From: Dyella_B sp035503745 | Lineage (GTDB): Bacteria > Pseudomonadota > Gammaproteobacteria > Xanthomonadales > Rhodanobacteraceae | DNA length: 64,000 bases | Assembly (NCBI RefSeq): GCF_035503745.1 | Contig: NZ_DATJTC010000008.1 | Span: forward strand, 1 to 64,000 | Reading direction: 5' to 3' | In this document: piece after piece, positions 16,016-23,666 of the stretch | Layout: each line of letters starts with the position of its first letter | How positions within the stretch are numbered: the first letter of the stretch is position 1 | The notes under the pieces: generated by a model | What the model saw: the letters and a program-made list of their open reading frames with translations, nothing else | Database searches by the model: none | Told to the model about the DNA's origin: nothing | Made by a program: the position numbers and the translations under genes

Positions 16016-16945
16016 TCAGCGGAAGGCGGCGCCCGGCGCGAACGCCCATGTCAGGGCGATGGTGCTGGCGTTGGCCAAGCGCACGTCGGTGACCTGGACG
16101 GCGACGCGTCTGCCCGGCTTGTTCTTCAGGCCGAACAGGCCATTGATCGCCGCGTGGCCGCCGGGATGGTTGACGGTCAGCGACACCCGTTCGTTCGCCT
16201 GGTCGGTGAGGACCGCCGAGGTGGAATCCCGTCCGCCGCTGGTCACCTGCGCCGCGTAGGTCGCACCAACCTCCACGCGCCCGAGGAACCCAGCCGCCAC
16301 CCGGACGAAGGCTTTCCCGGCGAAGGAGGCGGCGTGGCGCGACCAGCGCGCGGGCTCGCGTTCGCCGATGACGCGCACGGGCACGATCGCGCCGGCCCCG
16401 AGGGAGCGCAGGGCGTCGTGGCCGGGCTGGTCGTGGTCCGAGAGGGCGAGGAAAAGATGGCGCACCGCACGGTCCTCCCACGGCGCTTCCAGCCACACGT
16501 AGGTGAAACGGTACCGTCCTTCGGGATCGTCGACGCGACGCAGGTGCCGGATGGTGGCGGACAGCACCGTGAGGGGCGGCACGCTCACCACATCCCCCAG
16601 ATACTCCGTCTCTTGGCGCCGCACGATTCCCGTCCAGAGCCGCTGGTCCTCGCCGCCGCCGACGCGCGTCTTGGCGTCGTCATCGCGCAGGGCTTGGGCA
16701 ACCACCGCCCGTCCCTCCTGCTGCTGGCGTTCTTCCCGTGCGAGGCGTTCCGCGCGCAGCGCATCGCCCAACGCTTCGGTGGCGGCTGTGTGCGCGAGGG
16801 TGTCGCGCCGGTGCCTGCCGACTTGGCCGGCCAACTGATCGGGTGCGAGTGCGCCGCTGGTGGCGTTGCGGTGCAGCCGTTGCTGCTCCTCGGCCAGACG
16901 CTGCGCGGCGCGGGCCTGCTCGGCCGGATCCTTGTACTGGGTCAT
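16016..16945 (-). CDS. Hypothetical protein with coiled-coil N-terminus
   Basis: 309 residues. The first 75 are highly charged and helical (EQARAAQRLAEEQQRLHR, ALRAERLAREERQQQEGR), the rest is beta-rich with no recognised domain. No signal peptide. It is the last gene of the - strand series that begins at 19704. A structural or DNA/complex-binding role is possible; no family assigned. Confidence 0.5.
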   Translation of the reverse strand: MTQYKDPAEQARAAQRLAEEQQRLHRNATSGALAPDQLAGQVGRHRRDTLAHTAATEALGDALRAERLAREERQQQEGRAVVAQALRDDDAKTRVGGGEDQRLWTGIVRRQETEYLGDVVSVPPLTVLSATIRHLRRVDDPEGRYRFTYVWLEAPWEDRAVRHLFLALSDHDQPGHDALRSLGAGAIVPVRVIGEREPARWSRHAASFAGKAFVRVAAGFLGRVEVGATYAAQVTSGGRDSTSAVLTDQANERVSLTVNHPGGHAAINGLFGLKNKPGRRVAVQVTDVRLANASTIALTWAFAPGAAFR

Positions 16946-17044
16946 CCCTGCGGTTCCCTGCCCTGTGCGGTGCGGTCAGTCTACTGCGCACCCGCCGGCC
17001 CAAGAGTCAGGCCCGTCGACCGCCCGTTGCCCGGCGTTCACCGC

Positions 17045-17431
17045 TCACATCCGCCGCTTGGCCGCCGGTCCAGTGGCACGCGACTCCAACACGTCGCGTT
17101 TCGTGGTGCGCGCCCACAGCACGTCCTGAATGCGGTCGCGCACCAGTCCCTCGGGCGCTACGCGGTGCGCGTCGCGCAGCCCCTGGTCCGTGAGGTCATC
17201 GGCGTCGTTTTGCAAAACGAGCAGGGCTTCCACTCGGTGATCGGTGAACGCCAGGTGGTAGAGCACAAAGTCCAGAGACGGTGGATCGTGTTCGGCCAGA
17301 AGGCGCTGGCGCGTCGTTGCCACGAAGGTGGCGTCGAGGAACTCGTCCATCTCCGCCGTCGTGGGCGCCCGAGGCAGATCCCGGTGGCGCCGAATGAGGG
17401 CGATCATCGCGCGGTCGGCTGGGGTGATCAC
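17045..17431 (-). CDS. Hypothetical protein ending KRRM
   Basis: 128 residues. The beginning (VITPADRAMIALIRR) aligns with the next gene upstream (MLTPIDRTIVSAL), so the two are diverged tandem paralogues and the GTG at 17431 is the likely start. The C-terminus TTKRDVLESRATGPAAKRRM carries the island's basic tail with the pattern (R/K)RD(V/L) upstream. The tail codons AAG CGG CGG ATG are not needed as a ribosome binding site here. Function unknown. Confidence 0.5.
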   Translation of the reverse strand: MITPADRAMIALIRRHRDLPRAPTTAEMDEFLDATFVATTRQRLLAEHDPPSLDFVLYHLAFTDHRVEALLVLQNDADDLTDQGLRDAHRVAPEGLVRDRIQDVLWARTTKRDVLESRATGPAAKRRM

Positions 17432-17460
17432 GGCGGTGGGGCCCTGGTGTGGGGAAGCGG

Positions 17461-17856
17461 TCAGAGACGACGCCGCGGCGCGCCGACAGGAGTCGGTCGC
17501 GCGGCCACCAACGCCAGCAGGGTCCGCCGCCCGATCGCATCGGTCAGCGCGTCGCGCAGCGGTCCCGGGCGGCAGTGGACGCGGGCCTCCTGGAGCGTGG
17601 CGTCGTCCAAGGACTCATCGTCGCGGGACAGGATGGCCAACCCCGCGTAGTTCAGGGCCGACTCCTTCTGCGCGCACTCGGGATCCCGCAGCCCCGGCCG
17701 GTGCGTTGCGGCGAACACAAAGGCCGCGGCGATGTCGCCGTGGTGGCCGGCGATCAGCATCAAGCGCTCCAGGTGCGGACGGAGAATCTGCGGATTGGGC
17801 GTTGCCCCAAGGTCCTGCAGCGCGGAGACGATGGTGCGGTCGATGGGGGTTAGCAT
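17461..17856 (-). CDS. Hypothetical protein ending RRRL
   Basis: 131 residues, helical, diverged paralogue of 17045. It ends PTPVGAPRRRL, with RRR encoded CGG CGT CGT. ATG at 17856 overlaps the 3' end of 17850 by 7 nt. Element B lies directly after its stop. Confidence 0.5.
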   Translation of the reverse strand: MLTPIDRTIVSALQDLGATPNPQILRPHLERLMLIAGHHGDIAAAFVFAATHRPGLRDPECAQKESALNYAGLAILSRDDESLDDATLQEARVHCRPGPLRDALTDAIGRRTLLALVAARPTPVGAPRRRL

Positions 17857-18410
17857 GCGAGGGCCTCGCTCACCGAGAGGCTGCGTCGGGCGCTGGGGTG
17901 GGCGTCGTCGATCACACCGTCCGGGGCGGTGGCAAGGGCGATGATGTCGTGATCAAATCTGGACGCATTGAGGCGCCGCCGCGTTTGTTCCAATGGGCTG
18001 GAGGTTACCCACTCGGTTACCCACTCATCAAATGATGTGATCAGTTGGCGCCGCATTGCGATGTCCGCTTCGGCCAACTTGTCCATGGGGAGTCCCTGGA
18101 ACCGCTCATGGAGGAATCCATAAAGTTGCGCGCGCCGATCGCTGTTCGATTGGCCCTTCCAAGTGTGCGCACGCACGATCACATCCATGACTTCGAGGCT
18201 GTGCGGAGCCTTTGCGGCCAGGATGGCGCGCACCGAGTCGGTGTCACCCTCTGACACGGGTCGCTGAGGTGGATTTGGCTGTTCTTTGCGCGCCAGGAGG
18301 TGCTTGGTGCGCTGCTTCCAATAGTGATCAGCGCGATTGATCACCCACAAGATCACCCACGCCCCTGCCCCGCCTAACGAAAAAAGGAGACCACAGATCA
18401 GAATGCCCAT
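17850..18410 (-). CDS. Membrane-anchored hypothetical protein
   Basis: 186 residues from the ATG at 18410 (GTG at 18413 also possible). One N-terminal membrane helix (ILICGLLFSLGGAGAWVILWV) followed by a cytoplasmic helical domain of about 150 residues. Same layout as its neighbour 18410. Start overlaps the upstream stop (TGATG) and uses an SD placed inside the upstream gene's final codons. Family unknown. Confidence 0.5.
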   Translation of the reverse strand: MGILICGLLFSLGGAGAWVILWVINRADHYWKQRTKHLLARKEQPNPPQRPVSEGDTDSVRAILAAKAPHSLEVMDVIVRAHTWKGQSNSDRRAQLYGFLHERFQGLPMDKLAEADIAMRRQLITSFDEWVTEWVTSSPLEQTRRRLNASRFDHDIIALATAPDGVIDDAHPSARRSLSVSEALAC

Positions 18411-19318
18411 CACATCATCCTCCGTGTTCCGCTGCGCTCGGTGGCCCCACCGACGGCGGCCTGCTCCAACTCGCGGCGCTCGGCGGCGCGTTCGCCCTCC
18501 TCCAGGAGCCGGATGGCTTCGGCGGTCGTCGGATCTGATTCGGCCAGTCGTGTGAAACCCGCCAACATTTTTCGAGGGGTGACGCCGCGGTTGTTGATCA
18601 GGCGTGGGTCGGCATGATGATCGAGCAGGAGTTGAAGCACGGGAAGAATTCGGCTCCTGTCGCTCGGACCGTCGAGGTGCGCCTCCTGCATCAATACATG
18701 CGCGACCACGATATCGTGCAAGGGCGTCAACAAATCTGATCCGAAGCGCTCATTGATCGGTGTGTTCTGCTCCACCAGGCGAACCACATCTTCGAACGAT
18801 CGCTTGCCCTCATAGCGAATGAAGTCATGCGCACAATTGGCCAACTCCTCAACCGGACCGGCGTTGGACAAGTCGGCCTCCGGGACGCCCCACGAGCGTT
18901 CGGCGTCGGTGAGGACTTGGATCATGTGGTGCACATCAGGATATTGGTCGTAGTGTTTCCAAACAGCCAGAGCGTGGCGTCGCCGCACAAGCATCTGCCT
19001 TGCGGTGCTCAATGGATTGCCCGCAGTTCCACGCGGGTCTTCGCCCGCCTCCAGAAGGCGATCCACCTCAAGGCGCAGTTCATGGGTCTTCTTGGGCTTT
19101 GCGAAGAAGGGGTCCCACGATTTAACGGCTTCCGCCAAACGCGATCCACCGGATTCTTTGGAAATAAATGGCCCTCGCTCGCGATCTTCTCCTTGGGATT
19201 GCCTGGCACTGAGCGTCGGCTCGACGTGCGGGACGTTGGACGGCCTGAAGAGGAAGCGCCCCGCGATCATCCCACTCGCTACGCCCAATCCGTATTCAAT
19301 GAAGGCAAGTGCGTCCAT
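18410..19318 (-). CDS. Membrane-anchored ankyrin-like protein ending RRMM
   Basis: 302 residues from the ATG at 19318. An N-terminal hydrophobic helix (AFIEYGLGVASGMIAGRFLF) is followed by a large helical domain; around residues 215-265 there is an ankyrin-like pair (LTPLHDIVVAHVL, then LLLDHHADPRLINNRGVTP). The C-terminus reads AERRELEQAAVGG to GTRRMM. Both Mets and the AGG codon belong to the SD of the next gene. It may face the cytoplasm from the inner membrane. Confidence 0.6.
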   Translation of the reverse strand: MDALAFIEYGLGVASGMIAGRFLFRPSNVPHVEPTLSARQSQGEDRERGPFISKESGGSRLAEAVKSWDPFFAKPKKTHELRLEVDRLLEAGEDPRGTAGNPLSTARQMLVRRRHALAVWKHYDQYPDVHHMIQVLTDAERSWGVPEADLSNAGPVEELANCAHDFIRYEGKRSFEDVVRLVEQNTPINERFGSDLLTPLHDIVVAHVLMQEAHLDGPSDRSRILPVLQLLLDHHADPRLINNRGVTPRKMLAGFTRLAESDPTTAEAIRLLEEGERAAERRELEQAAVGGATERSGTRRMM

Positions 19319-19704
19319 CACATCACCCTCCGCGCCGCATCCCCATGCATTGGTGCGCCCTGCACCACCTCCTGCAGGTCCCGCTTGTCCCAGGCGCGAC
19401 GCGCGTCGTGCAAAATCTCAACGCAGGCGAGGTGCTTGCTTGTGGCGAAACGCGCGGCCATGGCTTGTGCGTCGGTGCCGTTGGTGTTGGTCACGCGGGG
19501 ATCGGCACCGTGCGCGAGCAGCAAGGAGACGGCGCTCAGGTGCCCGATGCGCGCGGCCTCCATGAGCGGTGTGGTGTTGTGGGTCGGACGTATGGTGTCG
19601 CGCGGCAGATCGGGATCGGCCAGAAGAGCGGCCAGGCGCGCGGTGTTGGGGTGGAACGCGGCGTCGTGCAAGGCACGGACGTCGTCGGGATGGGAGAGGG
19701 TCAT
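19318..19704 (-). CDS. Small ankyrin-repeat protein ending RRVM
   Basis: 128 residues, nearly all ankyrin: LHDAAFHPNTARLAALL, THNTTPLMEAARIGHLSAV with LLLAHGADPRVTN, then an incomplete third repeat. C-terminus WDKRDLQEVVQGAPMHGD and RRVM. First gene of the series 19704-16016; ATG at 19704 follows an island-type promoter. Confidence 0.7.
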   Translation of the reverse strand: MTLSHPDDVRALHDAAFHPNTARLAALLADPDLPRDTIRPTHNTTPLMEAARIGHLSAVSLLLAHGADPRVTNTNGTDAQAMAARFATSKHLACVEILHDARRAWDKRDLQEVVQGAPMHGDAARRVM

Positions 19705-19731
19705 GGCGGTTCCTGGGGTGTTCGGTTCCCC

Positions 19732-19762
19732 ACCATCCAAGCGGATTTTGACGCCTTGTCAG
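19732..19762 (-). promoter_or_regulatory. Island-type promoter (CTGACAA-N16-TGGATGGT)
   Basis: - strand CTGACAA (19762-19756), 16 bp, TGGATGGT (19739-19732). It heads the ankyrin gene series. Confidence 0.55.
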
Positions 19763-19775
19763 CCTTTGATGTGAT

Positions 19776-19827
19776 GCGGCACGCATCACTTGCGGTTGGG
19801 TTTGTGTGTGCTGTGCAGGTGATCACA
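19776..19827 (+). repeat. Dispersed element A, copy 7
   Basis: GCGGCACGCATCACTTGCGG, TTGGGTTTG, then TGTG-N13-CACA. Starts 14 bp from the promoter at 19732-19762. Confidence 0.5.
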
Positions 19828-19838
19828 ACCTAGAACGG

Positions 19839-20180
19839 TCAGGTCGGCCGGCGCTGCCGGCGCACGGACTGGAGGTTGGACGACCAGCGGTCGGAGGACG
19901 CGGGCGCCATCAGGTGAGCCATGTCGGCGTTCCAGCCGTCGTAGTTGCGCTTCTCCCGACGGTAGTCCTGTCGTTCGGCGTGAACACCGAATGCCAGGAG
20001 CGGTGCGCCGACAGCGAGCAGCAGCACGGGGGAGATGTGCGCCTGGGTGAGCGCGATGCATCCGAGGAGCAGGACGCCGGCGAGGATCAGCGTGCCTACG
20101 GGCACCGGATTGGGCGCGGGCCAGGATGTGCGGAGGGGGCGCCGATGAACGGCGCTGCGGTCAACGATCAGAGGGCGCAT
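19839..20180 (-). CDS. Small two-helix membrane protein
   Basis: 113 residues with two hydrophobic segments (VGTLILAGVLLLGCIAL and ISPVLLLAVGAPLLAFGV) and basic, Arg-rich ends (SVRRQRRPT at the C-terminus). Family unknown. ATG at 20180 with AAGGAG at proper distance and an island-type promoter at 20209-20239. Confidence 0.55.
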   Translation of the reverse strand: MRPLIVDRSAVHRRPLRTSWPAPNPVPVGTLILAGVLLLGCIALTQAHISPVLLLAVGAPLLAFGVHAERQDYRREKRNYDGWNADMAHLMAPASSDRWSSNLQSVRRQRRPT

Positions 20181-20208
20181 GGCGAATCCCGCCTGCTAAG
20201 GAGTTGAT

Positions 20209-20239
20209 CCCATTGAAACAGGGGGGTGTCGGTTGGCAA
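20209..20239 (-). promoter_or_regulatory. Island-type promoter (TTGCCAA-N16-TCAATGGG)
   Basis: - strand TTGCCAA (20239-20233), 16 bp, TCAATGGG (20216-20209). The -35 box equals that of the chaperone operon. Confidence 0.5.
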
Positions 20240-20312
20240 GCACGGCGTTACGGAGGTGCGGGCTGCAACACACCCGGGCGCCCGGGCTCGGATGTGCCTC
20301 TTTGGACACGAC

Positions 20313-20336
20313 AATGGGGACCTTTGGGTCCCCATT
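20313..20336. terminator. Hairpin after the pilin gene
   Basis: AATGGGGACC-TTTG-GGTCCCCATT, perfect 10-bp stem, 30 bp beyond the stop of the pilin gene at 20366. Confidence 0.5.
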
Positions 20337-20365
20337 GAGTTGGTGATGGTGCGGTGGATTTGCGA

Positions 20366-20908
20366 TCAGTACGACGCGGACACGCTCACGGTGCCGGTGT
20401 ACGCGCCCGGCGCCGCCGGTTTGTTGCTGCTCGCGTAACCGAGGTCCGAGGCCGTGGTGATCTCAAAGTACACGGGCACCGGCAGCGTCCCCGCGATGGA
20501 AGTCAACTGCTGCGCGGCCGTTCCCGAGCCCCACGGCTTCGTCATTGCCGAGTCTTGGAACATGAAGTAGCGGATCTGCGCGCCGCCGGGGCCGCTCAGA
20601 ATGCCACTGGGGTTGCTGCCGTCGAGGGCGGTCAGCGCGATCGTCACCGGGGTGGCCACCGTGCAGTCGAGGTTGATGTTGCCCGTGGTGGTCGCGGTGG
20701 TGAAGCCCGACGTTGCGGTCATCAGGCCGAGCGCGGGGAAGGCCACGGGTGCTGCGCTGGCGCCGCACGAGGTGGTGACGGTCAGGTTGGTGGCGAAGGT
20801 GGTGGACGCGCTGCCGGCGACGGCAGGAGCGGCGGCGACCAGCGCGAGCGCGGCGGTGAGGCCGAGCAGGCCGAGAGCACGGGTGAGGCGGGAACGGGTG
20901 GGACGCAT
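20366..20908 (-). CDS. Spore-coat-U-type fimbrial subunit
   Basis: 180 residues, signal peptide ending AVAG. The SCPU domain shows TTFATNLTVTTSCGASA at the mature N-terminus, a second Cys in NINLDCTVATPVTIALT, a YFMFQDSAMTKPWG segment and the C-terminal GAYTGTVSVSASY strand. Paralogue of 20970, with which it shares an almost identical signal peptide (RALGL.G.TAALALVAAAPAVAG). Expected to be polymerised by the usher at 1573. GGAG precedes the ATG. Confidence 0.75.
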   Translation of the reverse strand: MRPTRSRLTRALGLLGLTAALALVAAAPAVAGSASTTFATNLTVTTSCGASAAPVAFPALGLMTATSGFTTATTTGNINLDCTVATPVTIALTALDGSNPSGILSGPGGAQIRYFMFQDSAMTKPWGSGTAAQQLTSIAGTLPVPVYFEITTASDLGYASSNKPAAPGAYTGTVSVSASY

Positions 20909-20969
20909 GAGGGGAACTCCTGGGATTCGTGATCGATGGCGATGCAAGAGGGGTGGGCTGATCGGTCGA

Positions 20970-21455
20970 TCAGAACGAGAGGGCGACGTTGGTGACGCCG
21001 GAGCCCGTGCCGGCCGGGATGTCGGCCTGCGCCGGCAGTTCGCCGTACACAGTCAGGGTCTGGGTGCCGTCGGTGCCGGTGATCGACTCAGCGGAGGTGC
21101 CCGTGCCCCACGGCAGCGTGTGGGCCGAGTCTTGGTAGAGGTTGTAGGTCACCGGCTGGCCGCCGATCGTCAGCGCGCCGGGCGTCAGGGCCACACTCAC
21201 AGGGAAGGCGGCGTTGCATTGCACGGCGATCGTGGTCGTGCTCGCTTCGCCGGCAAACCCGGACGTGCTGGACGTGGTGCCGACGGAGGCGAAGTTCATG
21301 GGGTTGGCGGTGGCCGCGCACGCCTGGGACACGTTGGCGGTGACGGCGAAGGTGGTGGACGCGGTGCCGGCGACGGCCGGGGCGGCGGCGACCAGGGCCA
21401 ACGCGGCGGTGGCGCCGAACAGGCCGAGGGCGCGGGTGAAGCGGGAGCGATTCAT
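20970..21455 (-). CDS. Spore-coat-U-type fimbrial subunit
   Basis: 161 residues; same family and signal peptide as 20366. Key parts: TTFAVTANVSQACAATA, a second Cys in IAVQCNAAFPVSVALT, YNLYQDSAHTLPWGTG, and C-terminal VTNVALSF. Upstream member of the pair. No island-type promoter precedes it, so pilin expression may be controlled differently from the assembly operon. Confidence 0.75.
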   Translation of the reverse strand: MNRSRFTRALGLFGATAALALVAAAPAVAGTASTTFAVTANVSQACAATANPMNFASVGTTSSTSGFAGEASTTTIAVQCNAAFPVSVALTPGALTIGGQPVTYNLYQDSAHTLPWGTGTSAESITGTDGTQTLTVYGELPAQADIPAGTGSGVTNVALSF

Positions 21456-21610
21456 CGGGGGAACTCCAAGGTGGGGAATGGGGCGATCGACCAACGTTGT
21501 AGGTCCCCACAAGCCGTGGGGTGGATCGGGTCCGACCCACAGTCGCAGATTCGTGACGACCGTCAAGATCGGGGCGCTTGGGCCTCGATGTGGATCGTTG
21601 GTCGCACCTC

Positions 21611-21641
21611 TTGCGGGTTGATCGGCGCGCGCTAGGGTGGG
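21611..21641 (+). promoter_or_regulatory. Island-type promoter (TTGCGGG-N16-AGGGTGGG)
   Basis: TTGCGGG 21611-21617, 16 bp, AGGGTGGG 21634-21641. A strong match on the + strand. A copy of element B ends directly before it. Confidence 0.6.
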
Positions 21642-21679
21642 CTCAACGCGGCGGATGTCCGTCGCATCGGAGAACCAAC

Positions 21680-22024
21680 ATGTTGAAGGTCCTGGGAACA
21701 ACGGTGGTGGGTGCGGTGCTCGTGCTGGGCTCCGCGGGCGCAAGCGCGCACGGGTGGAACGACTACCACGGATACCACCACGGTTGGCGCGGGCCGAGCG
21801 TCGGTGCGGTGATTGGAACGGCGGTTGTCGGCGGCCTGGTTGCCGGTGCGGTCGACGCGGCCGTGGCGCCTCCCGTGGTGGTGCAACAGCCCTACCCGTA
21901 CGCGGGATACGGCGCGTACCCGGCCTACTCCTACGCGCAACCGGCGCCGGTTGTCGTGGCGCCCGCCTACGGCTACGCGCCGTACGGATACGCCCCGCGC
22001 GTGGTGGTTGCGCCGCGCTGGTAA
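21680..22024 (+). CDS. Exported Tyr/Pro/Ala-rich protein
   Basis: 114 residues, signal peptide ending ASA-H. After a His/Trp-rich segment (WNDYHGYHHGWRG) comes a glycine-rich hydrophobic stretch and then a low-complexity repeat of YPYAGYGAYPAYSYA and YGYAPYGYAP units. Similar small glycine-zipper/YXXY-rich proteins occur on many proteobacterial surfaces. GGAG lies 8 bp before the ATG. Confidence 0.6.
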   Translation: MLKVLGTTVVGAVLVLGSAGASAHGWNDYHGYHHGWRGPSVGAVIGTAVVGGLVAGAVDAAVAPPVVVQQPYPYAGYGAYPAYSYAQPAPVVVAPAYGYAPYGYAPRVVVAPRW

Positions 22025-22035
22025 TGGCGGCCGAA

Positions 22036-22096
22036 ATTATCCCGGCAGGGATAATCGTGGATAAAACGGTACGGGCGGGGATGTCCCCGCCCTTTT
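22036..22096 (+). terminator. Two hairpins, the second a rho-independent terminator
   Basis: ATTATCCC-GGCA-GGGATAAT (22036-22055), then GGGCGGGGA-TG-TCCCCGCCC followed by TTTTC (22073-22096). They end the transcript of 21680. Confidence 0.65.
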
Positions 22097-22128
22097 CGTG
22101 CGTGTTGGTCGCGATCGCTGTACGGCGG

Positions 22129-22635
22129 TTAGGCCGCCGCGGTGTCCGCCGTGGGGACGCGCTGGAGATGCAACAGCCGTTGCTGCCGGTCGGCCGCGCG
22201 CCGGCGCAGCAGCCGCGCGGTGCTCTCCATATACCGCCGGTGCTCGGCGACCTGTGCGGCCAGGGCCGCGGCGGCCGCCGCGTGCGCCTGCGTCACGCGA
22301 TCGACGACGGATCGATACGCGGACTGGGTGATCCGGAAGTGCGCGCACACCTCGTGGACGTTGGCGTCGGCACGGTAGAGTACAAAAAGTAAGTTCTCCC
22401 ACGCCTCCAAGGAATGTGTCGGGCCAACGACCACCCCGCGGGGCCACACGGGGCTCTCAGGGGCATCGATCCGAAGAGCAATGAGGTCGGAGCGAATGGT
22501 GGCCGAATGCGTTCCCAGGAGCGCCGCGATCGTGCGGACGCACGTGCCATCGGAGACCAGGGCACGCACACGGGCGCGCCGCGCTGTCACAGCGGCCATA
22601 GCGCGTTCGAGTGATGAGGGTGCCGGCGCCATCAT
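22129..22635 (-). CDS. Helix-turn-helix protein with basic coiled C-terminus
   Basis: 168 residues. An N-terminal HTH (TCVRTIAALLGTHSATIRSD), a second one (ANVHEVCAHFRITQSAYRS), and then a long alanine/arginine-rich helix (ALAAQVAEHRRYMESTARLL, RRRAADRQQRLLHLQR). A likely DNA-binding protein of the same unclassified type as 1289, 8136 and 25815. Start 2 nt after the stop of 22637. Confidence 0.55.
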   Translation of the reverse strand: MMAPAPSSLERAMAAVTARRARVRALVSDGTCVRTIAALLGTHSATIRSDLIALRIDAPESPVWPRGVVVGPTHSLEAWENLLFVLYRADANVHEVCAHFRITQSAYRSVVDRVTQAHAAAAAALAAQVAEHRRYMESTARLLRRRAADRQQRLLHLQRVPTADTAAA

Positions 22636-22636
22636 C

Positions 22637-22963
22637 TCAGGCCGCCAAGTCGGCGCGCAGCCGCTCGGGTCCGCCCAAACGCACCACCGGCGGCCACGTG
22701 TTCCAGTGGCCTTGGGCCAGTTCGTAATCGAGCGCGTGCAGGACATATCGGCCGCGTTCGGTGGTGCGCAGGGCGCCGATGCGTTCGGATCGCGGTGTGC
22801 CTTCCAGAACAAGGTGCTGGTCCCAGCCCACCCGATCGAAGAGCACGGGATCGATCCATTGCTCGTCCGGCCCGGTCAGGAGCACGGACATCGCGCGAGC
22901 GGTGGCTTGCCAATCGTCGGCTTCGTCCACGAAGGCGGTGAGGAAGTCGGTCAGGGCGGTCAT
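22637..22963 (-). CDS. Hypothetical protein
   Basis: 108 residues, soluble, acidic N-terminal helix (MTALTDFLTAFVDEADDW). No family recognised. ATG at 22963, 29 bp from an island-type promoter. Co-transcribed with the HTH gene 22129. Confidence 0.5.
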   Translation of the reverse strand: MTALTDFLTAFVDEADDWQATARAMSVLLTGPDEQWIDPVLFDRVGWDQHLVLEGTPRSERIGALRTTERGRYVLHALDYELAQGHWNTWPPVVRLGGPERLRADLAA

Positions 22964-22991
22964 CGGCGTGGTTCCGGATTGGGGGTTCCGA

Positions 22992-23022
22992 ACCATCCAA
23001 GCGGACAGGGACCGCCCCGCAA
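22992..23022 (-). promoter_or_regulatory. Island-type promoter (TTGCGGG-N16-TGGATGGT)
   Basis: - strand TTGCGGG (23022-23016), 16 bp, TGGATGGT (22999-22992). Both boxes match well. Confidence 0.6.
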
Positions 23023-23040
23023 GAAGAACATGTGAGCCGT

Positions 23041-23090
23041 CCCACATTGCTTGCGGTTGGGGTTGCGTGTGATGTGTCGCACCTCACATC
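23041..23090 (+). repeat. Dispersed element A, copy 8, with the clearest dyad
   Basis: CACATTGCTTGCGGTTGGGG, then TGTGATGTG-TCG-CACCTCACA (23068-23088), an inverted repeat with eight of nine pairs. It lies between the divergent genes 22963 and 23151. Confidence 0.55.
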
Positions 23091-23150
23091 GCCCGGTGCG
23101 TTCGGCGGACGATCTGCTTCAGTGAGGGCACCCCAACCCGAGATCCTCTG

Positions 23151-23615
23151 ATGAACCGCGTTCTCTCGTTCGTGTGGAGCCGCCTGGCTCCGTATTCCTA
23201 CGCCGGCGCCACCGGCGACTACGCGCCGGCGATCGCCGCGCTCAAACGCGCGGGCGCCCTGCCCGCCGATCACCCCGAGACGGTCGACGGCGCGGCGCTG
23301 GAACGCGCCTGGTTCGCCCGTCTTCGTGGGCCGCGGCCGCTGCACGCCGCGCCGCAGGCGCTGATCGATCACGCCGCCCGTGTCATGGACGCGCCGGTGG
23401 TTGTCCTCCCCTCCAAGCCGGAGCCGCTGGAGGTGGCCGCCCTGGCGGTGGCCGATGCCACCGCGCCGACGGCGACCCCGGTGATGTTCGTCCGGCCGGC
23501 GGCCGGCATGGTGTCAAGCGCGATTCCTCGCTTGATGGTGCGCCCGCTCACGCGCGTGACGGCCGCGGTGTACGAGGATCTGTACCCCATGCCGCGCGCC
23601 GATCTCAAGGGCTGA
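23151..23615 (+). CDS. Hypothetical protein
   Basis: 154 residues, mixed alpha/beta, alanine/proline-rich in the middle. No motif recognised. ATG at 23151; the upstream region holds element A copy 8. Ends 28 bp before the palindrome shared with the convergent gene. Confidence 0.5.
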   Translation: MNRVLSFVWSRLAPYSYAGATGDYAPAIAALKRAGALPADHPETVDGAALERAWFARLRGPRPLHAAPQALIDHAARVMDAPVVVLPSKPEPLEVAALAVADATAPTATPVMFVRPAAGMVSSAIPRLMVRPLTRVTAAVYEDLYPMPRADLKG

Positions 23616-23620
23616 CGCAC

Positions 23621-23644
23621 AACGCCCGCCGATCGGCGGGCGTT
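23621..23644. terminator. 24-bp perfect palindrome between convergent genes
   Basis: AACGCCCGCCGA / TCGGCGGGCGTT. It separates 23151 (+) and 23667 (-). GC-rich without T-tract; likely a bidirectional terminator. Confidence 0.45.
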
Positions 23645-23666
23645 GGCGTTGGTGGCTGATGGAGAC

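Noticed and set aside
22036..22055. Riboswitch-like hairpin after 21680
   Set aside because: It lies behind the stop codon together with a terminator and has no downstream gene on that strand.
23041..23090. CRP site (TGTGA-N6-TCACA) inside element A
   Set aside because: The dyad halves are 3-13 bp further apart than in CRP sites; total length is 21 bp in the copies with a clear dyad, so a different regulator is more likely.
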